A DNA stretch of 64,000 bases from Amyelois transitella (GCF_032362555.1 NC_083513.1:1178001-1242000), one strand, 5' to 3'. Counted from the first letter of the stretch, positions 54,944 to 64,000 are shown. The notes: generated by a model from the sequence alone, not told the origin. A program made the numbers and translations.

Positions 54944-56381
54944 TGTTGCGGGTCGAGGTGACAGTATAACCCTGACTAGGTACCTGCCTCCCCTAGCCTC
55001 CCCTTCACTTATAGGGAGTCCCGAATTCCGCTCCAGTAGAAGTCCGCCCCCCCCCGCTGGTATATGACGTCAACGGCTGCGGACGCGGCAGTGAGGTCAA
55101 CAAAGAATCCTCGGATGGTAGGTTGAGTAGAAATGGGGTCATCAACCTCTTCCAAAAGCCTATGTCTAATTTCACTTGATTGTTAATAAAACTACTATAC
55201 GTGGGGTCATTGACCTTACTCACTGAGTGTCTATTCACTATATGATCACTAAATATTGAGTCTCTCTCTCTAACCAAAGTCTATGTCACTTAATAAAGTC
55301 TGAATTACTCACGGTTTAATGGTTCAGTCACTGAAATCCAATAGCACTATCACTAATTGGAATACCTACTCACTATGTTCAAGTCTTATTAGAAACCACT
55401 AAACTAATTGAAGAATTAAAAAACGAAAACAATACACACAATTTGTCCGTCCACTAACCACGCACAACACCTTATACTAATTTCCTAACACTATTAAACT
55501 ATTACACTAAGAGGTATTATTCCGACTTAATTTCTTGAAGACTTTTTCTTTCTTGAAGACTTTTTCTTCCTTGAGGACTTTTTCTTTCTTGAGGTCTTCT
55601 TTTTCTTGATTTTTCACTTTAAACTGGAACAATTGCACTACGACGCCCTCTGCCGCCGATTTTACTATTGTAAGTCGGAGTAATACCTTAACGCGAACCT
55701 CAAATTTCGTGACGATTTCTGGTGTTGTACATAGCTTCGCTTAGGTGATATTTATTTACTTTTCTCAATTTTACATGAATAAAACATAACAATTTCCATT
55801 TTCCAAATAAAGTAACAAAAATTCTCATCATATAAAATAATTTACACATATGACAATTTCTTTCTCAAAGAGATTTTAACAAAAGTTTGTCTTCAACCTA
55901 TGCTTTCATCAAAATTTCTTGTCAACTTTTAAATATTTCTCGAATATACAATATAAGATTCTAATAAATTCTAAGTTATACAAAAATACATATATCATAC
56001 TTTCTTATTTCAATACTTTCGTTTCTATAAACAATAAACTTTTCGAGAAATTTACTTACATTTGTTGACATCAAAAAACATAATCCAATTATTGACCTCG
56101 TGTCCTTGACTTTTATAAAAATAGCGTTATCACTTATCTATGACGGTCTGCGTTATCGTTTATCAATAAGGTTTCATAAATAATAATAACAATATCTAAA
56201 ATATGCCTCTAAAGTGCTCATTCGCTTTCTAGTGTACTATCTAATGCAATTGACCGTCGTAGTGGGGGTATTGTTTGATCTCGCTTCTTTTGTTCTATAC
56301 AATACAATACTTAATGAGTGTGCTACAATATGACAATGTTTAATGAGTGTGCGCTATGTTAAATTTAATGTGTCGCTAACA
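54944..56381 (-). repeat. BEL 5' LTR
   Basis: Same length as the 3' LTR and offset by exactly 7045 bases. Transcription of the element would start in this LTR and run leftward, away from CA2. Confidence 0.95.
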
Positions 56382-56479
56382 ACAACAATAAAACAATGGC
56401 TGTTTAAGAAAAACAGGCTGAAAACGGTGGAGACGAGTTTCATTCAGTGGTGGGAAGTAGTTCAGATAACACATTAAAT
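56382..56479 (+). promoter_or_regulatory. Residual CA2 upstream region
   Basis: Only 98 bases remain between the BEL LTR and the CA2 ATG. CATTCAGTGG at 56441-56450 contains the arthropod initiator TCAGT (56444-56448). No TATA box is visible in it. A tiny upstream frame, ATGGCTGTTTAA at about 56396, would precede the predicted start site. Confidence 0.45.
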
Positions 56480-56516
56480 ATGGCCAAGTGTTTTCTTGTC
56501 ACAGCTCTGCTTTTAG
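56480..56516 (+). CDS. CA2 exon 1 (signal peptide)
   Basis: ATG in TAAATATGGCC context; 12 codons plus one base; donor GTAAGT. Same layout as CA1 exon 1 (13 codons plus one base). Confidence 0.82.
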
Positions 56517-59500
56517 GTAAGTGAAAGTTTTGGAAAATCCAACCTTAGTGTGTGCTCTTTATTTTGTGAGTCTGGGGATCTTTTATATTATTGTGTCAGT
56601 TCAGATGACCTTTTACGCTTAAGTTACATTTACAGAGTCTACATTTCCTAGATTACTTATGTATATTCATAAAATTAAATGAATTTTTCAATTATTTATT
56701 ATATGGAAAGCGAATTATAATTTGAACGAAAATAAATGATTTCCATTCTTTAGCTTTTTCTTATCAAACCTTGAAAATAAAACATTGTGTCTTTCGTGAA
56801 TTTAGTGCCCAATTCTGTATATTTAAAAAAAAATAACATAGAAAGTCTCAGTTTAAGAAATCTTTTTTAATTTTAGTCTAGACTATTTAATTTATTTTAT
56901 GAAATCAACTTAAATTTTGCCACGTGTTTACAGATTTTGTATTGTCAAAGGAAAAACATTTTCACAATAATATGAAGAAAAACAAAATTTTCGACATGAG
57001 CACAAACAATGTTTTCGAAAGGGACAACAATATCGACAACACCGACAAAAGTATCGATAGGATTAAGAAAAATATCGAGAATGTCGATAACAATGTGGAC
57101 AACAATATCGACAACGATATCGACAGTCACCTTCACCACCCTAACTTCCACTGGAGATATAATGGTAAGCATTACCTTTTATTACTTGACTCTGTCTTTC
57201 TATTTCCAGCCCTACATAAGCGCGCGCGCAGGTCTTCCCCTATGAATTAATACAGCGCTAAACAAGTAGCGCGCTATTTTCAGACGGCTACTTTCTAGAT
57301 CTCGTGTCTATAGCTAAACGCCCTCTAAAAATATTGTAAAACAAGTCCTAATAAAAGTTCTAGTTATTCTTTCTTACCTGCGACGTTTTATCTAAACGCC
57401 ACGCTATCCAGTAAGAAATTATGAAGTTGTGTAATAAAATATGTACATACTACAAAAATATTTTATTCATTAAAATAACAACTTAAAAGACTTTTCAGAT
57501 CTTAAAACATTTATTTCATAAGGTTGCTAATTTGGTAAAAATAGGCTGTCACAAGACCACCCTTTACCTGCAACTATTAGATTCAATTTGTGTAAGTGTG
57601 TTACGGTTAACTTTGAAAGTTTAATTCTTTTAGGAAAGCTTTGAAATCTACTTACTACATCCACGTATAAAAAAAAACATAATTTTCATTTCCACAAATC
57701 TACCCTCCTACAACTAAATAAGAAAATTTAGTTGTTGTAAACTTACTTGATTTTATATTTTTTTTGTTTTTTCTTACATAAATATTCTTTACGACTCTTT
57801 ATATCTCTCCCTCTCTCTCTCTCATCTTTGCGCATTCCCAGTTGCACCCTTAACCAGAAGGTGCTTCGGAGCCTGGTATACGCTTTTCTACATATCTCTT
57901 CCCACGTTGTCCAGTATATGTCGTCTTCGGTTTTCAGACAATTAATTACATAGCACATCATCATTAACGTCGTCAAACCAGTTGCTATACGCATCAATAA
58001 CGTCTAGAGAATCATAAATAATCTTTTTTCTTTTAAGTGGAATGTTCTTAATTTAAATAATCATTAATAATCTTTTTACTTTTTAGTGGAATGTTCTTTA
58101 TTTAAATAATCATAAATAATCTTTTTACTTTTTAGTGGAGTTTTTGTTTGAAAATACAATCACGCAACCTCTTTGAAATAAGCAACAGATTGAAATAGGT
58201 TAGAACTGGCCACCTATAAAAAAATATATTATAAAAAGAAAGAGAATGACGCGGGAACTACGTTTTTTAAATATATCTTAGTACAAATGTTTTAAGTTCA
58301 TATTAATTTTGTAATTTATATAACACATTAAATGTCAATGTTATTTATGATTATTAAGAATAAGTGCAGTTTTACTTCATAGGACATTATCTTTCTTTAC
58401 AAGTTTCAGTAAAGTGAATAAATAAATGCATGCATCATCAATTTAACAATGTTCTTAATTTAAATTATTTTTCTTGTTTAGTGGAATACGAATGGCCGGG
58501 CCGCATGTGCCGTCACGGGATGGGTGGCCGACAGTCTCCCATAGACATCGTGACGGCGAATTTAGTAAGGGACTCTGCGCACGAGTTTATCAAGTACGGC
58601 CCGCTGAAATTTAAGGCGTATGACAATGTGCTGGTCTCTGCTATCAATAATGGACACACATGTATGTATAACTTAGCTTTTACTCTAAGCTCTTTTTAAT
58701 ATGAGCGCTAATGTACGTTACTCCTCTACCCCGTATTTTCGTATATCTTGTGATTAGAATCGATATATCGATGTTTTATAATGATGAGAAACTAATGCGG
58801 TAAAAGGCGACTAAGAGAAGGGCTACCTTAGGATTCTTCTATTAGGCGATGAGCTAATAGCCTGTCAATATTTGAATCTCAATTCCATCTTCATGCCACA
58901 TAGCTGAACGTGGCCTTACAGTCTTGAGAAACCGTTGGCTCTGTCTACCCCGTAAGGGATAAACACGTTATTATATATGTCACAACCCGAACGCCATTTG
59001 GTGGTCGTAAAATATTAATAAATAAATATACGGGACGATTTACACAGATTGAGTTAATCTCGAAGTATGTTAGAAACTTGTGATATAAATATGACAATGC
59101 GAGATACTAACTCAAAATTATATCCTACTAATTTTATAAGTGCGAAAGTTTGTGAGTATGTCAGTATGGATGTTTGTTACTCTTTCACGCAAAAATTACT
59201 CAACCGATTACGATGAAAGGTGTGTAGGTAGCTGAAGACCCAGAATAACATATAGGCTACTTTTTCTCCCGAACCCGCGGGATTGATAGGGTTTCCATGC
59301 GGAAGAAGTCGAGGGCGGCCTCTAGTACTTATATAGGTATAATTACTATATAAATATTTTTAAAGTAATTTCTAGTTATAAAAAAATGTAAAGAATGGAT
59401 AACCCTTGTCACTAAGGAGTATGAAAAATAGATGTTGGCCGATTCTCAGAACTACTCAATACGAGTATGCTCACAAAATTTCATGAAAATCGAATCAAGC

Positions 59501-60272
59501 CGTTTCGGAAGAGTACGGGAACGAACATTGTGACACGAGAATTATATATAAAAGAAGAAGATACATACCATACATACATACATACATGTCTAGAATAGGA
59601 CCACTCCATCTCTTTCCCATGGATGTCGTAAAAGGCGACTAAGGGATCGGCTTACAAACTTGGGATTCTTTTTTAGGCGATGGGCTAGCAACCTGTCATT
59701 ATTTGAATCTCAATCTACAAGTATCATTAAGCCAAATAGCTGAACGTGGCCATTCAGTCTTTTCAAGACTGTTGGCTCTGTCTACCCCGCAAGGGATATA
59801 GACGTGACCATATGTATATGTATGTATGTAAGATACATACGAATCGAGTACGCGTGTCTAGTTGTAACGTCCAAATTAATTGATATACCTACATAGCTGG
59901 CTAAGTAACGCATTTTGGATAATTGAATAGAAATCTCATACCCTTGAGTCGAGGTTACGCACTGAAACTGAATTAGATCAAGTCTTGCCTGCATGATGCC
60001 TTGATATTTCTTCAAGGTCGACAAACCGCTCGTCTCCTGAGGCAACAGCCTCAGAAGAGATTTTAGATACATACATACATGTAACACGTCTACATCCCTT
60101 GCTGGGTAGACAGAGCCAACTGTCTTGAAAAGACTGATAGGCCACGTTCAGTTATTTTAAGGCTTTAAGATAGAATTGAGATTCAAATAGTGAAAGGTTG
60201 TTAGCCCATCGCATAAAAGAAGAATTGCAAGTTTATAAGCCTTATCCCTTAGTCGTAGTCGTTAGAAGTAAT

Positions 60273-60331
<59 letters not shown>

Positions 60332-63300
60332 ATTTCTTTTATTGCCGTGTGGTTTCCAGCACCACTAAAAAAAGAATGGGACCACTCCATCTCGTCCCCA
60401 TGGATGTCGTAAAAGGCGACTAAAGTATAGGTTTATAAACTTGGGATTCTTCTTTTAGGCGATGGGCTATCAACCTGTCACTATTTGATTCTCAATTCCA
60501 TTACTAAGCCGAACAGCTGAATGTGGCCTTTCTGTCTGTAGGCTCCGTCTACCCCGCAAGGGATATACACGTGATTATAAGTATGTACATACATACATAC
60601 ATATAGTCACGTCTATATCCCTTACGGGGTAGACAGAGCCAATAGTCCCGAAAAGACTGAATGGTCACGTTCAGCTGCTCGGCTCGATGATGGAATTGTG
60701 ATCCAAATAGTGACAGGTTGCTAGCCTGTCGCCTAAAAAAGAATCACAAGTACGTATTACACACTTATATGTATGTATGTATGTATAAATAAATTTCCAG
60801 TGCAGTTCAGCACGGAAGGTGACCCGGCCATGCACCCCACGCTGACTGGGGGTCCTCTGAAGCATCAGTACCGACTGGAGCAGCTCCACTTCCACTGGCT
60901 CTCGGAACATGCCGTCAATGGACAGAAGTGAGTTGAAAGAAACATATTTATATTGTGATTCTATAATTATTTCATAGAGTTAGATAACTGAGATTTATTG
61001 ATGCGCACACGTCGGTAAGTATTGACATTGAATATGATGAATTAAAAAAACGGTGTTTAGATAATTAGCCGGGATGTAAAATAAAAAAAAACTGTGTGTT
61101 GGTAAAAATAAAGAAAACGAATTATAATAAAAAACTTAAACATGTAAAAGCAATCCTAACTCCAATTCGTCTTAAATCATTGTTGTGTAAAAAATTTACA
61201 AAAGACAATCGTACTTTTTCGATACGTAAAATTATAACTTTTTCTGTAAGCGGTCAGTGTGTAAATTAACAATACATTTTTAACAATGAAATTACTTTTA
61301 GGTATGGGATAGGCTTTACAATTTGGGATTCTTCTTTTAGACGAGATGGGCTAGCAACCTGTCACTATATCAATGAACCTCAATTAAAAAAAGAATAGGA
61401 CCACTCCATCTCTTTCCCATGGATGACGTAAATGGCGACTAAGGGATAGGCTTGCAAACTTGGGATTCTCTTTTAGGCGATGGGCTAGCAACCTGTCACT
61501 ATTTGAATCTCAATTCTATCATTAAGCCGAATAGCTGAACGTGGCCATTCAGTCTTTTCAAGACTGTTGGCTCTGTCTACCCCGCAAGGGATATAGACGT
61601 GACCATATGTATGTATGTACAAATATACTTAACTTCGCATTTACAATATTAGTTAGGATTAGGACTAAACTGAATTTTATAAAGGCACGGACACTGTAAG
61701 ATAAGTAGGTAAGTAGGTGTATGATTAATACGAGTTCGCATGAAGAACGGTATATGATAAAGCGAAAGAAATTTCAGGGATCGTGACAAGTGAAAGGAGG
61801 TACTCTGCCTACCCCTTTCGGAAGAGGCATGATTTTATGTATTTTCCCTGAAATATTGACTGTGTGTCGGCTAGAAAACGTCCGCTGATACATTTAATTC
61901 AATATAAATAAATATATACGGGACAAATTACACAGATTGAGTTAGCCTCGAAGTAAGTTCGAGACTTGTGTTACGAGATACTAACTCAACGATACTTTAT
62001 TTTATAATAAATACTTATATAGATAAACATCCAAGACCCAGGCCAATCAGAAAAAGTTCTTTTCTCATCATGCCCTGGCCGTGATTCGAACCCGAACCTC
62101 CGATGTCACAGACAAGCGTACTGCCGCTGCGCCACAGAGGCCGTCGAATATAAAGAGTATATAGATTGATTACTGGAATTAATAAATAGGATTTATCAAT
62201 AAAATCGCGTGCGCAAGATACCGTCATGATTTGCATTTGTCCACGTGTTTTTCTATCAATCATGCCACGCGTGCACTTTTTATAAACAATTAAACAGATT
62301 ATTGTAGATATGATAAAGGAAAATTTATTGCCCTTCAAACCGGAATCTATAAAAATAGTTATGAATTAATTCTACCATACAGATAGATATTGGTGCCGTG
62401 TGGTTCCCTGATCTGGCCCTTTCTCATGGATGTCGTAAAAGGCGACTAAGGGATAAGCTTACAAACTGTCTTTTTAAGGCGATGTGCTAGCAACCTGTCA
62501 CTATTTGAATCTCAATTCTATCATTAAGCCATCTAGCTGAACGTGGCCATTCAGTCTTTTCAAGACTATTAGCTCTGTCTACCCCGCAAGGGATATAGAC
62601 GTGACCATATGTATGTAGGTATGTAGACATTAAACTATTACTGTTAATCTTTAAACACGTCCTGAAATGGGATAATTTTCTAATAACCCACTAAGATGAG
62701 AGCACCAGCTTTATCTTACATATAAAATTCTCGTGTCACAATGTTCGTTCCCGTACTCTTCCAAAACGGCTTGACCGAGATTCTCATGAAATTTTGTGAG
62801 CATATTGAGTAGGTCTGAGAATCGGCCAACATCTATTTTTCATACGCCAAAGGGTTGTCCACCTTTAACATTTAAGTAGAAATTACTTAAAAATTATTTA
62901 TATGGCAAAACAACGTTTTTCTGGACAGCTAGTTTGGTATATATCTTTAATTGCGCAAAGAATAATTATGATAACATCCTAAGATGATCCTTAATTTATG
63001 GTACTGACCAAATACAGTTAGCCATTGGGACTACGATGGGTCACTGGAAGACACTGCTCAAAAGCCTAAAGCCATCGTGGTAAAACATTGCTGTGTAAGG
63101 TCTTGCTGAGGTCAGATGGGAGTCGCTTCGGGTAAAAACCTGACTTAACTAATCCAAGATCATGTCAAAGGCGGTTTTCTGGACCCGGTCTTTTTGCCGT
63201 ACGAATGTACCTTGATCAAATCGGAGATGTTCTAGCAAAAGGTCTGGTCAAGAGTACCCGAAACCGACGAGCTTGCATGAAGAGAATTGAATGTGGATGA

Positions 63301-63633
63301 AGCGAAAGAAGTATGCAGGGATCGTGGCAACTGGAAAGATGTGGTCTCTGCGTACAACTCTGGGAAAGACGCGTGATTTACGCCAGAATGAAGATTGTTT
63401 AATGGTTCTGTTCTGACACGAATGTAAACAAGAAATTGAGCATCTATACAATCCACGCAAATACGAGTTTTATAAATGCGAATGTATGTATGTTACGATT
63501 TCACGGCTAAACAGCTAGGTCCACTTTCAGGTACCCGATGGAACTTCACTTTGTGCACGTGAGGTCTGACTTGGACGTGGAACGAGCGCTCAAAGAGGCG
63601 GACGGGTTAGCCATCATAGCCGTCTTTTGTAAT
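56480..63633 (+). CDS. Secreted alpha-carbonic anhydrase CA2 (first five exons; continues past right edge)
   Basis: Exons 56480-56516, 56934-57164, 58482-58661, 60801-60927 and 63531-63633 join in frame (226 codons so far), all with GT-AG introns. Signal peptide MAKCFLVTALLL; an unusual Asn/Asp/Ile-rich segment (residues about 24-80); then EWPGRMC with C99, GRQSPIDI, H148 in NNGHT, zinc ligands H179 and H181 in LHFHW and H198 in ELHFVH, and E185 in LSEH. As in CA1, the loop between HW and SEH is missing. The threonine exon, second disulfide cysteine and C-terminus lie beyond the window. Likely the same reaction as CA1 with a different N-terminal extension. Confidence 0.9.
56934..57164 (+). 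CDS. CA2 exon 2 (Asn/Asp/Ile-rich extension)
   Basis: Acceptor CACGTGTTTACAG, donor GTAAGC. It is 231 bases against 33 in CA1. Most of it encodes hydrophilic repeats of NNID/NVDN type, then SHLHHPNFHWRYN, which aligns in position with the short CA1 exon 2. The enlargement looks like internal repeat expansion at codon level (AACAATATCGACAAC). Confidence 0.82.
57165..58481 (+). other. CA2 intron 2
   Basis: 1.3 kb, AT-rich. It contains the 49-bp tandem repeats at 58010-58143 and a CTCTCTCTCTCTC run near 57810; no other feature. Confidence 0.65.
58010..58143 (+). repeat. 49-bp tandem repeats resembling the exon 3 acceptor
   Basis: AG/GTGGA junctions at 58037, 58086 and 58135 are spaced 49 bases apart. 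Each copy carries AATAATCTTTTT, a T-rich tract, TTTTAG|TGGA and, in the first two, ATGTTCTTxATTTAAAT. The true acceptor at 58482 has the same TGTTCTTAATTTAAAT and TTAG|TGGAATA arrangement. Confidence 0.85.
58482..58661 (+). CDS. CA2 exon 3
   Basis: Acceptor TTTTTCTTGTTTAG, donor GTATGT. Encodes EYEWPGRMCRHGMGGRQSPI, then DIVTANLV and YGPLKFKAYDNVLVSAINNG plus HT. Equivalent to CA1 exon 3 with identical phases, 12 bases longer. Confidence 0.9.
58799..58980 (+). repeat. Family C repeat, head truncated
   Basis: GGTAAAAGGCGACTAAGAGA through the mutated palindrome to ACGTTATTATATATG. It lies in CA2 intron 3. Confidence 0.75.
59018..59122 (-). repeat. tRNA-derived SINE 3' half cut by a Helitron-like copy
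   Basis: AATATACGGGACGATTTACAC, GATTGAGTTAATCTCGAAGT and GCGAGATACTAACTCAAAAT, then the family A element begins at 59123 and the SINE head is absent. Confidence 0.72.
59123..59325 (+). mobile_element. Helitron-like family A, complete copy in CA2 intron 3
   Basis: TCCTACTAATTTTATAAGTG to GAGGGCGGCCTCTAG, flanked by A and T. Confidence 0.8.
59350..59570 (+). repeat. Family D dispersed repeat
   Basis: TGTTGGCCGATTCTCAGA, AAATTTCATGAAAATCGAAT and CGTACGGG-type GAACGAACATTGTGACACG landmarks recur in reverse at about 62718-62938. Non-coding; class unknown. Confidence 0.65.
59585..59829 (+). repeat. Family C repeat, head truncated
   Basis: AGAATAGGACCACTCCATCT to CATATGTATATGTATG, preceded by CATACATACATACAT. 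Confidence 0.82.
60066..60252 (-). repeat. Family C repeat, head deleted
   Basis: ATACATACATACATGTAACA through CTGTCTTGAAAAGACTG to CTTATCCCTTAGTCGTAG. Confidence 0.78.
60272..60327. repeat. (TA)n microsatellite
   Basis: About 55 bases of alternating T and A with one phase break. It is likely to vary in length between individuals. Confidence 0.9.
60343..60590 (+). repeat. Family C repeat, plus partner of an inverted pair
   Basis: GCCGTGTGGTTTCCAGCACC to GATTATAAGTATGTACAT. Its tail meets the tail of the minus copy that follows. Confidence 0.82.
60591..60756 (-). repeat. Family C repeat, minus partner of an inverted pair
   Basis: CATACATACATATAGTCACG through the palindrome to AAAGAATCACAAGTACG. 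Its truncated end and a (TATG)n stretch lie about 30 bases before the CA2 exon 4 acceptor. Confidence 0.82.
60801..60927 (+). CDS. CA2 exon 4 (zinc-binding exon)
   Basis: Acceptor AATAAATTTCCAG, donor GTGAGT. Encodes QFSTEGDPAMHPTLTGGPLK, then YRLEQLHFHWLSEHAVNGQ. Carries H179, H181 and E185. Like CA1 exon 4 it passes from HW straight to LSEH. The acceptor is preceded by ATGTATGTATGTATAAA, a repeat-like tail. Confidence 0.92.
60928..61309 (+). other. CA2 intron 4, proximal part, no feature seen
   Basis: AT-rich, no repeat or exon recognised. Confidence 0.5.
61310..61620 (+). repeat. Two family C repeats in tandem
   Basis: A fragment at 61310-61380 (GGGATAGGCTTTACAATTTG to CCTCAATT) is followed by a head-truncated but otherwise complete copy at 61384-61620 (AAAGAATAGGACCACTCC to CATATGTATGTATG). 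Confidence 0.8.
61735..61850 (+). repeat. RTE-like 3' end, diverged
   Basis: AAGCGAAAGAAATTTCAGGG, TCTGCCTACCCCTTTCGG and AGGCATGATTTTATGTAT. Confidence 0.65.
61905..62143 (-). repeat. tRNA-derived SINE, reverse full copy
   Basis: Minus strand: GCCTCTGTGGCGCAGCGGCA, box B GGTTCGAATC, body, CTCGAAC..CGAGGCTAACTC region and a TATTTATTTATA tail. Confidence 0.82.
62393..62622 (+). repeat. Family C repeat with internal deletions
   Basis: GTGCCGTGTGGTTCCCTGAT head, then CTCATGGATGTCGTAAAAGG, to CATATGTATGTAGG. Confidence 0.8.
62718..62938 (-). repeat. Family D dispersed repeat, reverse copy
   Basis: AAAATTCTCGTGTCACAATG, ATTCTCATGAAATTTTGTGA and GAATCGGCCAACATCTATTT are the complement of 59350-59570. 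It ends GGACAGCTAGT. Confidence 0.65.
63195..63385 (+). repeat. RTE-like 3' end before CA2 exon 5
   Basis: TACCTTGATCAAATCGGAGA, AAGCGAAAGAAGTATGCAGG and GGGAAAGACGCGTGATTTA. The frame is broken by a deletion in GAGAATTGAATGTGG. Confidence 0.72.
63531..63633 (+). CDS. CA2 exon 5
   Basis: Acceptor GTCCACTTTCAG, donor GTAAGT. Encodes YPMELHFVHVRSDLDVERAL, then KEADGLAIIAVFCN. H198 is the third zinc ligand. Same length (103 bases) and phases as CA1 exon 5. Confidence 0.92.
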
Positions 63634-64000
63634 GTAAGTTTATTGTTTATAATCTGTCATACAGGTTTCCCTAGTACAGACACCAGTCTCTCGCATAGAT
63701 CATTATTTTGTAACTACACGGTTTACATTATTTCTTATTTTTTAACTAGGTATTTCTAAGTGAGAGAAGAAAAATAAAGATAATTTATTATTGTTTATGG
63801 TTTTAAACCACGCGCAAATGTATTCACCCGGATGATAAAAAACAAAATGGCGGCCTGTGAAACTGTCATACCTCACTCACGCTATTATACCGATTTCTAT
63901 AAGTTCAAGACGAGTGGAAAGAAAAGAACAGAGAACCCCGGGCTCTGAAGCATAGGCAGCGGAGGGATAGCTGTGATAGATATGATAGCACTCTCTCAGG
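63634..64000 (+). other. Start of CA2 intron 5
   Basis: No further exon before the window ends. AAAATGGCGGCC near 63845 resembles a YY1/Pho site. Confidence 0.5.

Larger units (their letters stand above)
47899..56381 (-). mobile_element. Full-length BEL/Pao LTR retrotransposon, 8483 bp
   Basis: Two 1438-base LTRs (47899-49336 and 54944-56381) in TG..CA frame the element, which reads on the minus strand. It has a 5-bp target duplication, a primer site, a purine-rich tract and one continuous gag-pol frame. I see one LTR difference (48081 T versus 55126 A), so insertion is recent. It lies between CA1 and CA2, 98 bases before the CA2 ATG and opposite to it. Confidence 0.96.

Noticed and set aside
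49420..54969. Plus-strand and other-frame open stretches over the BEL element
   Set aside because: Shadows of the long gag-pol frame; Ser/Leu-rich antisense reading.
57810..57825. CTCTCTCT run in CA2 intron 2 as a splicing or regulatory element
   Set aside because: Short simple repeat, far from the exon edges; nothing supports function.

Overview
This is a repeat-saturated stretch of insect nuclear genome. It is very probably from a moth or butterfly: dispersed tRNA-derived SINEs, Helitron-like elements inserted between A and T and ending CTAG, repeats ending in (CATA)n/(TATG)n tails, BEL and pogo-like elements, and long introns with GT-AG splice sites all fit Lepidoptera. The species cannot be named from sequence alone. 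Nothing looks bacterial; long open frames are rare and nearly all belong to transposable elements.

Host genes, assembled by eye from splice sites, reading phase and family motifs. (1) At the left edge, on the minus strand, are three consecutive internal exons (2965-3126, 1892-2051, 522-643) of an SV2-like major-facilitator transporter that continues off the left side. (2) On the plus strand, 17756-40797 is a complete eight-exon secreted alpha-carbonic anhydrase (CA1, 320 aa predicted), with a TATA box near 17587. (3) On the plus strand, 56480 to the right edge holds the first five exons of a second alpha-carbonic anhydrase (CA2). CA1 and CA2 share the later intron phases, keep the zinc ligands, and both lack the loop between the second zinc histidine and the conserved Ser-Glu-His, so they are tandem paralogues of one subfamily.

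Mobile DNA. A complete pogo-like element (13164-15790) sits inside a Helitron-like copy with an exact TA duplication. A decayed Tc1-like element (44002-45557) has 27-bp inverted ends and a probable transposase intron. A 5'-truncated LINE lies at 32218-33480. A full-length, uninterrupted BEL/Pao retrotransposon (47899-56381) has 1438-bp LTRs that differ at one base by eye, a 5-bp target duplication and a tRNA-Tyr-type primer site; it landed 98 bp upstream of the CA2 start codon. About forty copies of one repeat of roughly 260 bp (family C), seven to nine tRNA-derived SINE copies, a dozen Helitron-like copies and many LINE 3' ends fill the introns and spacers.

The most unusual structure is repeated duplication of exon pieces: part of transporter exon B occurs three times fused to a repeat; half of CA1 exon 3 with its donor is duplicated; the CA1 terminal exon has two decayed downstream copies; and the CA2 exon 3 acceptor region is preceded by 49-bp tandem repeats carrying extra TTTTTAG/TGGAATG junctions. 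Several splice sites lie within about 30 bp of repeat tails, and one donor appears to be made from a repeat end.
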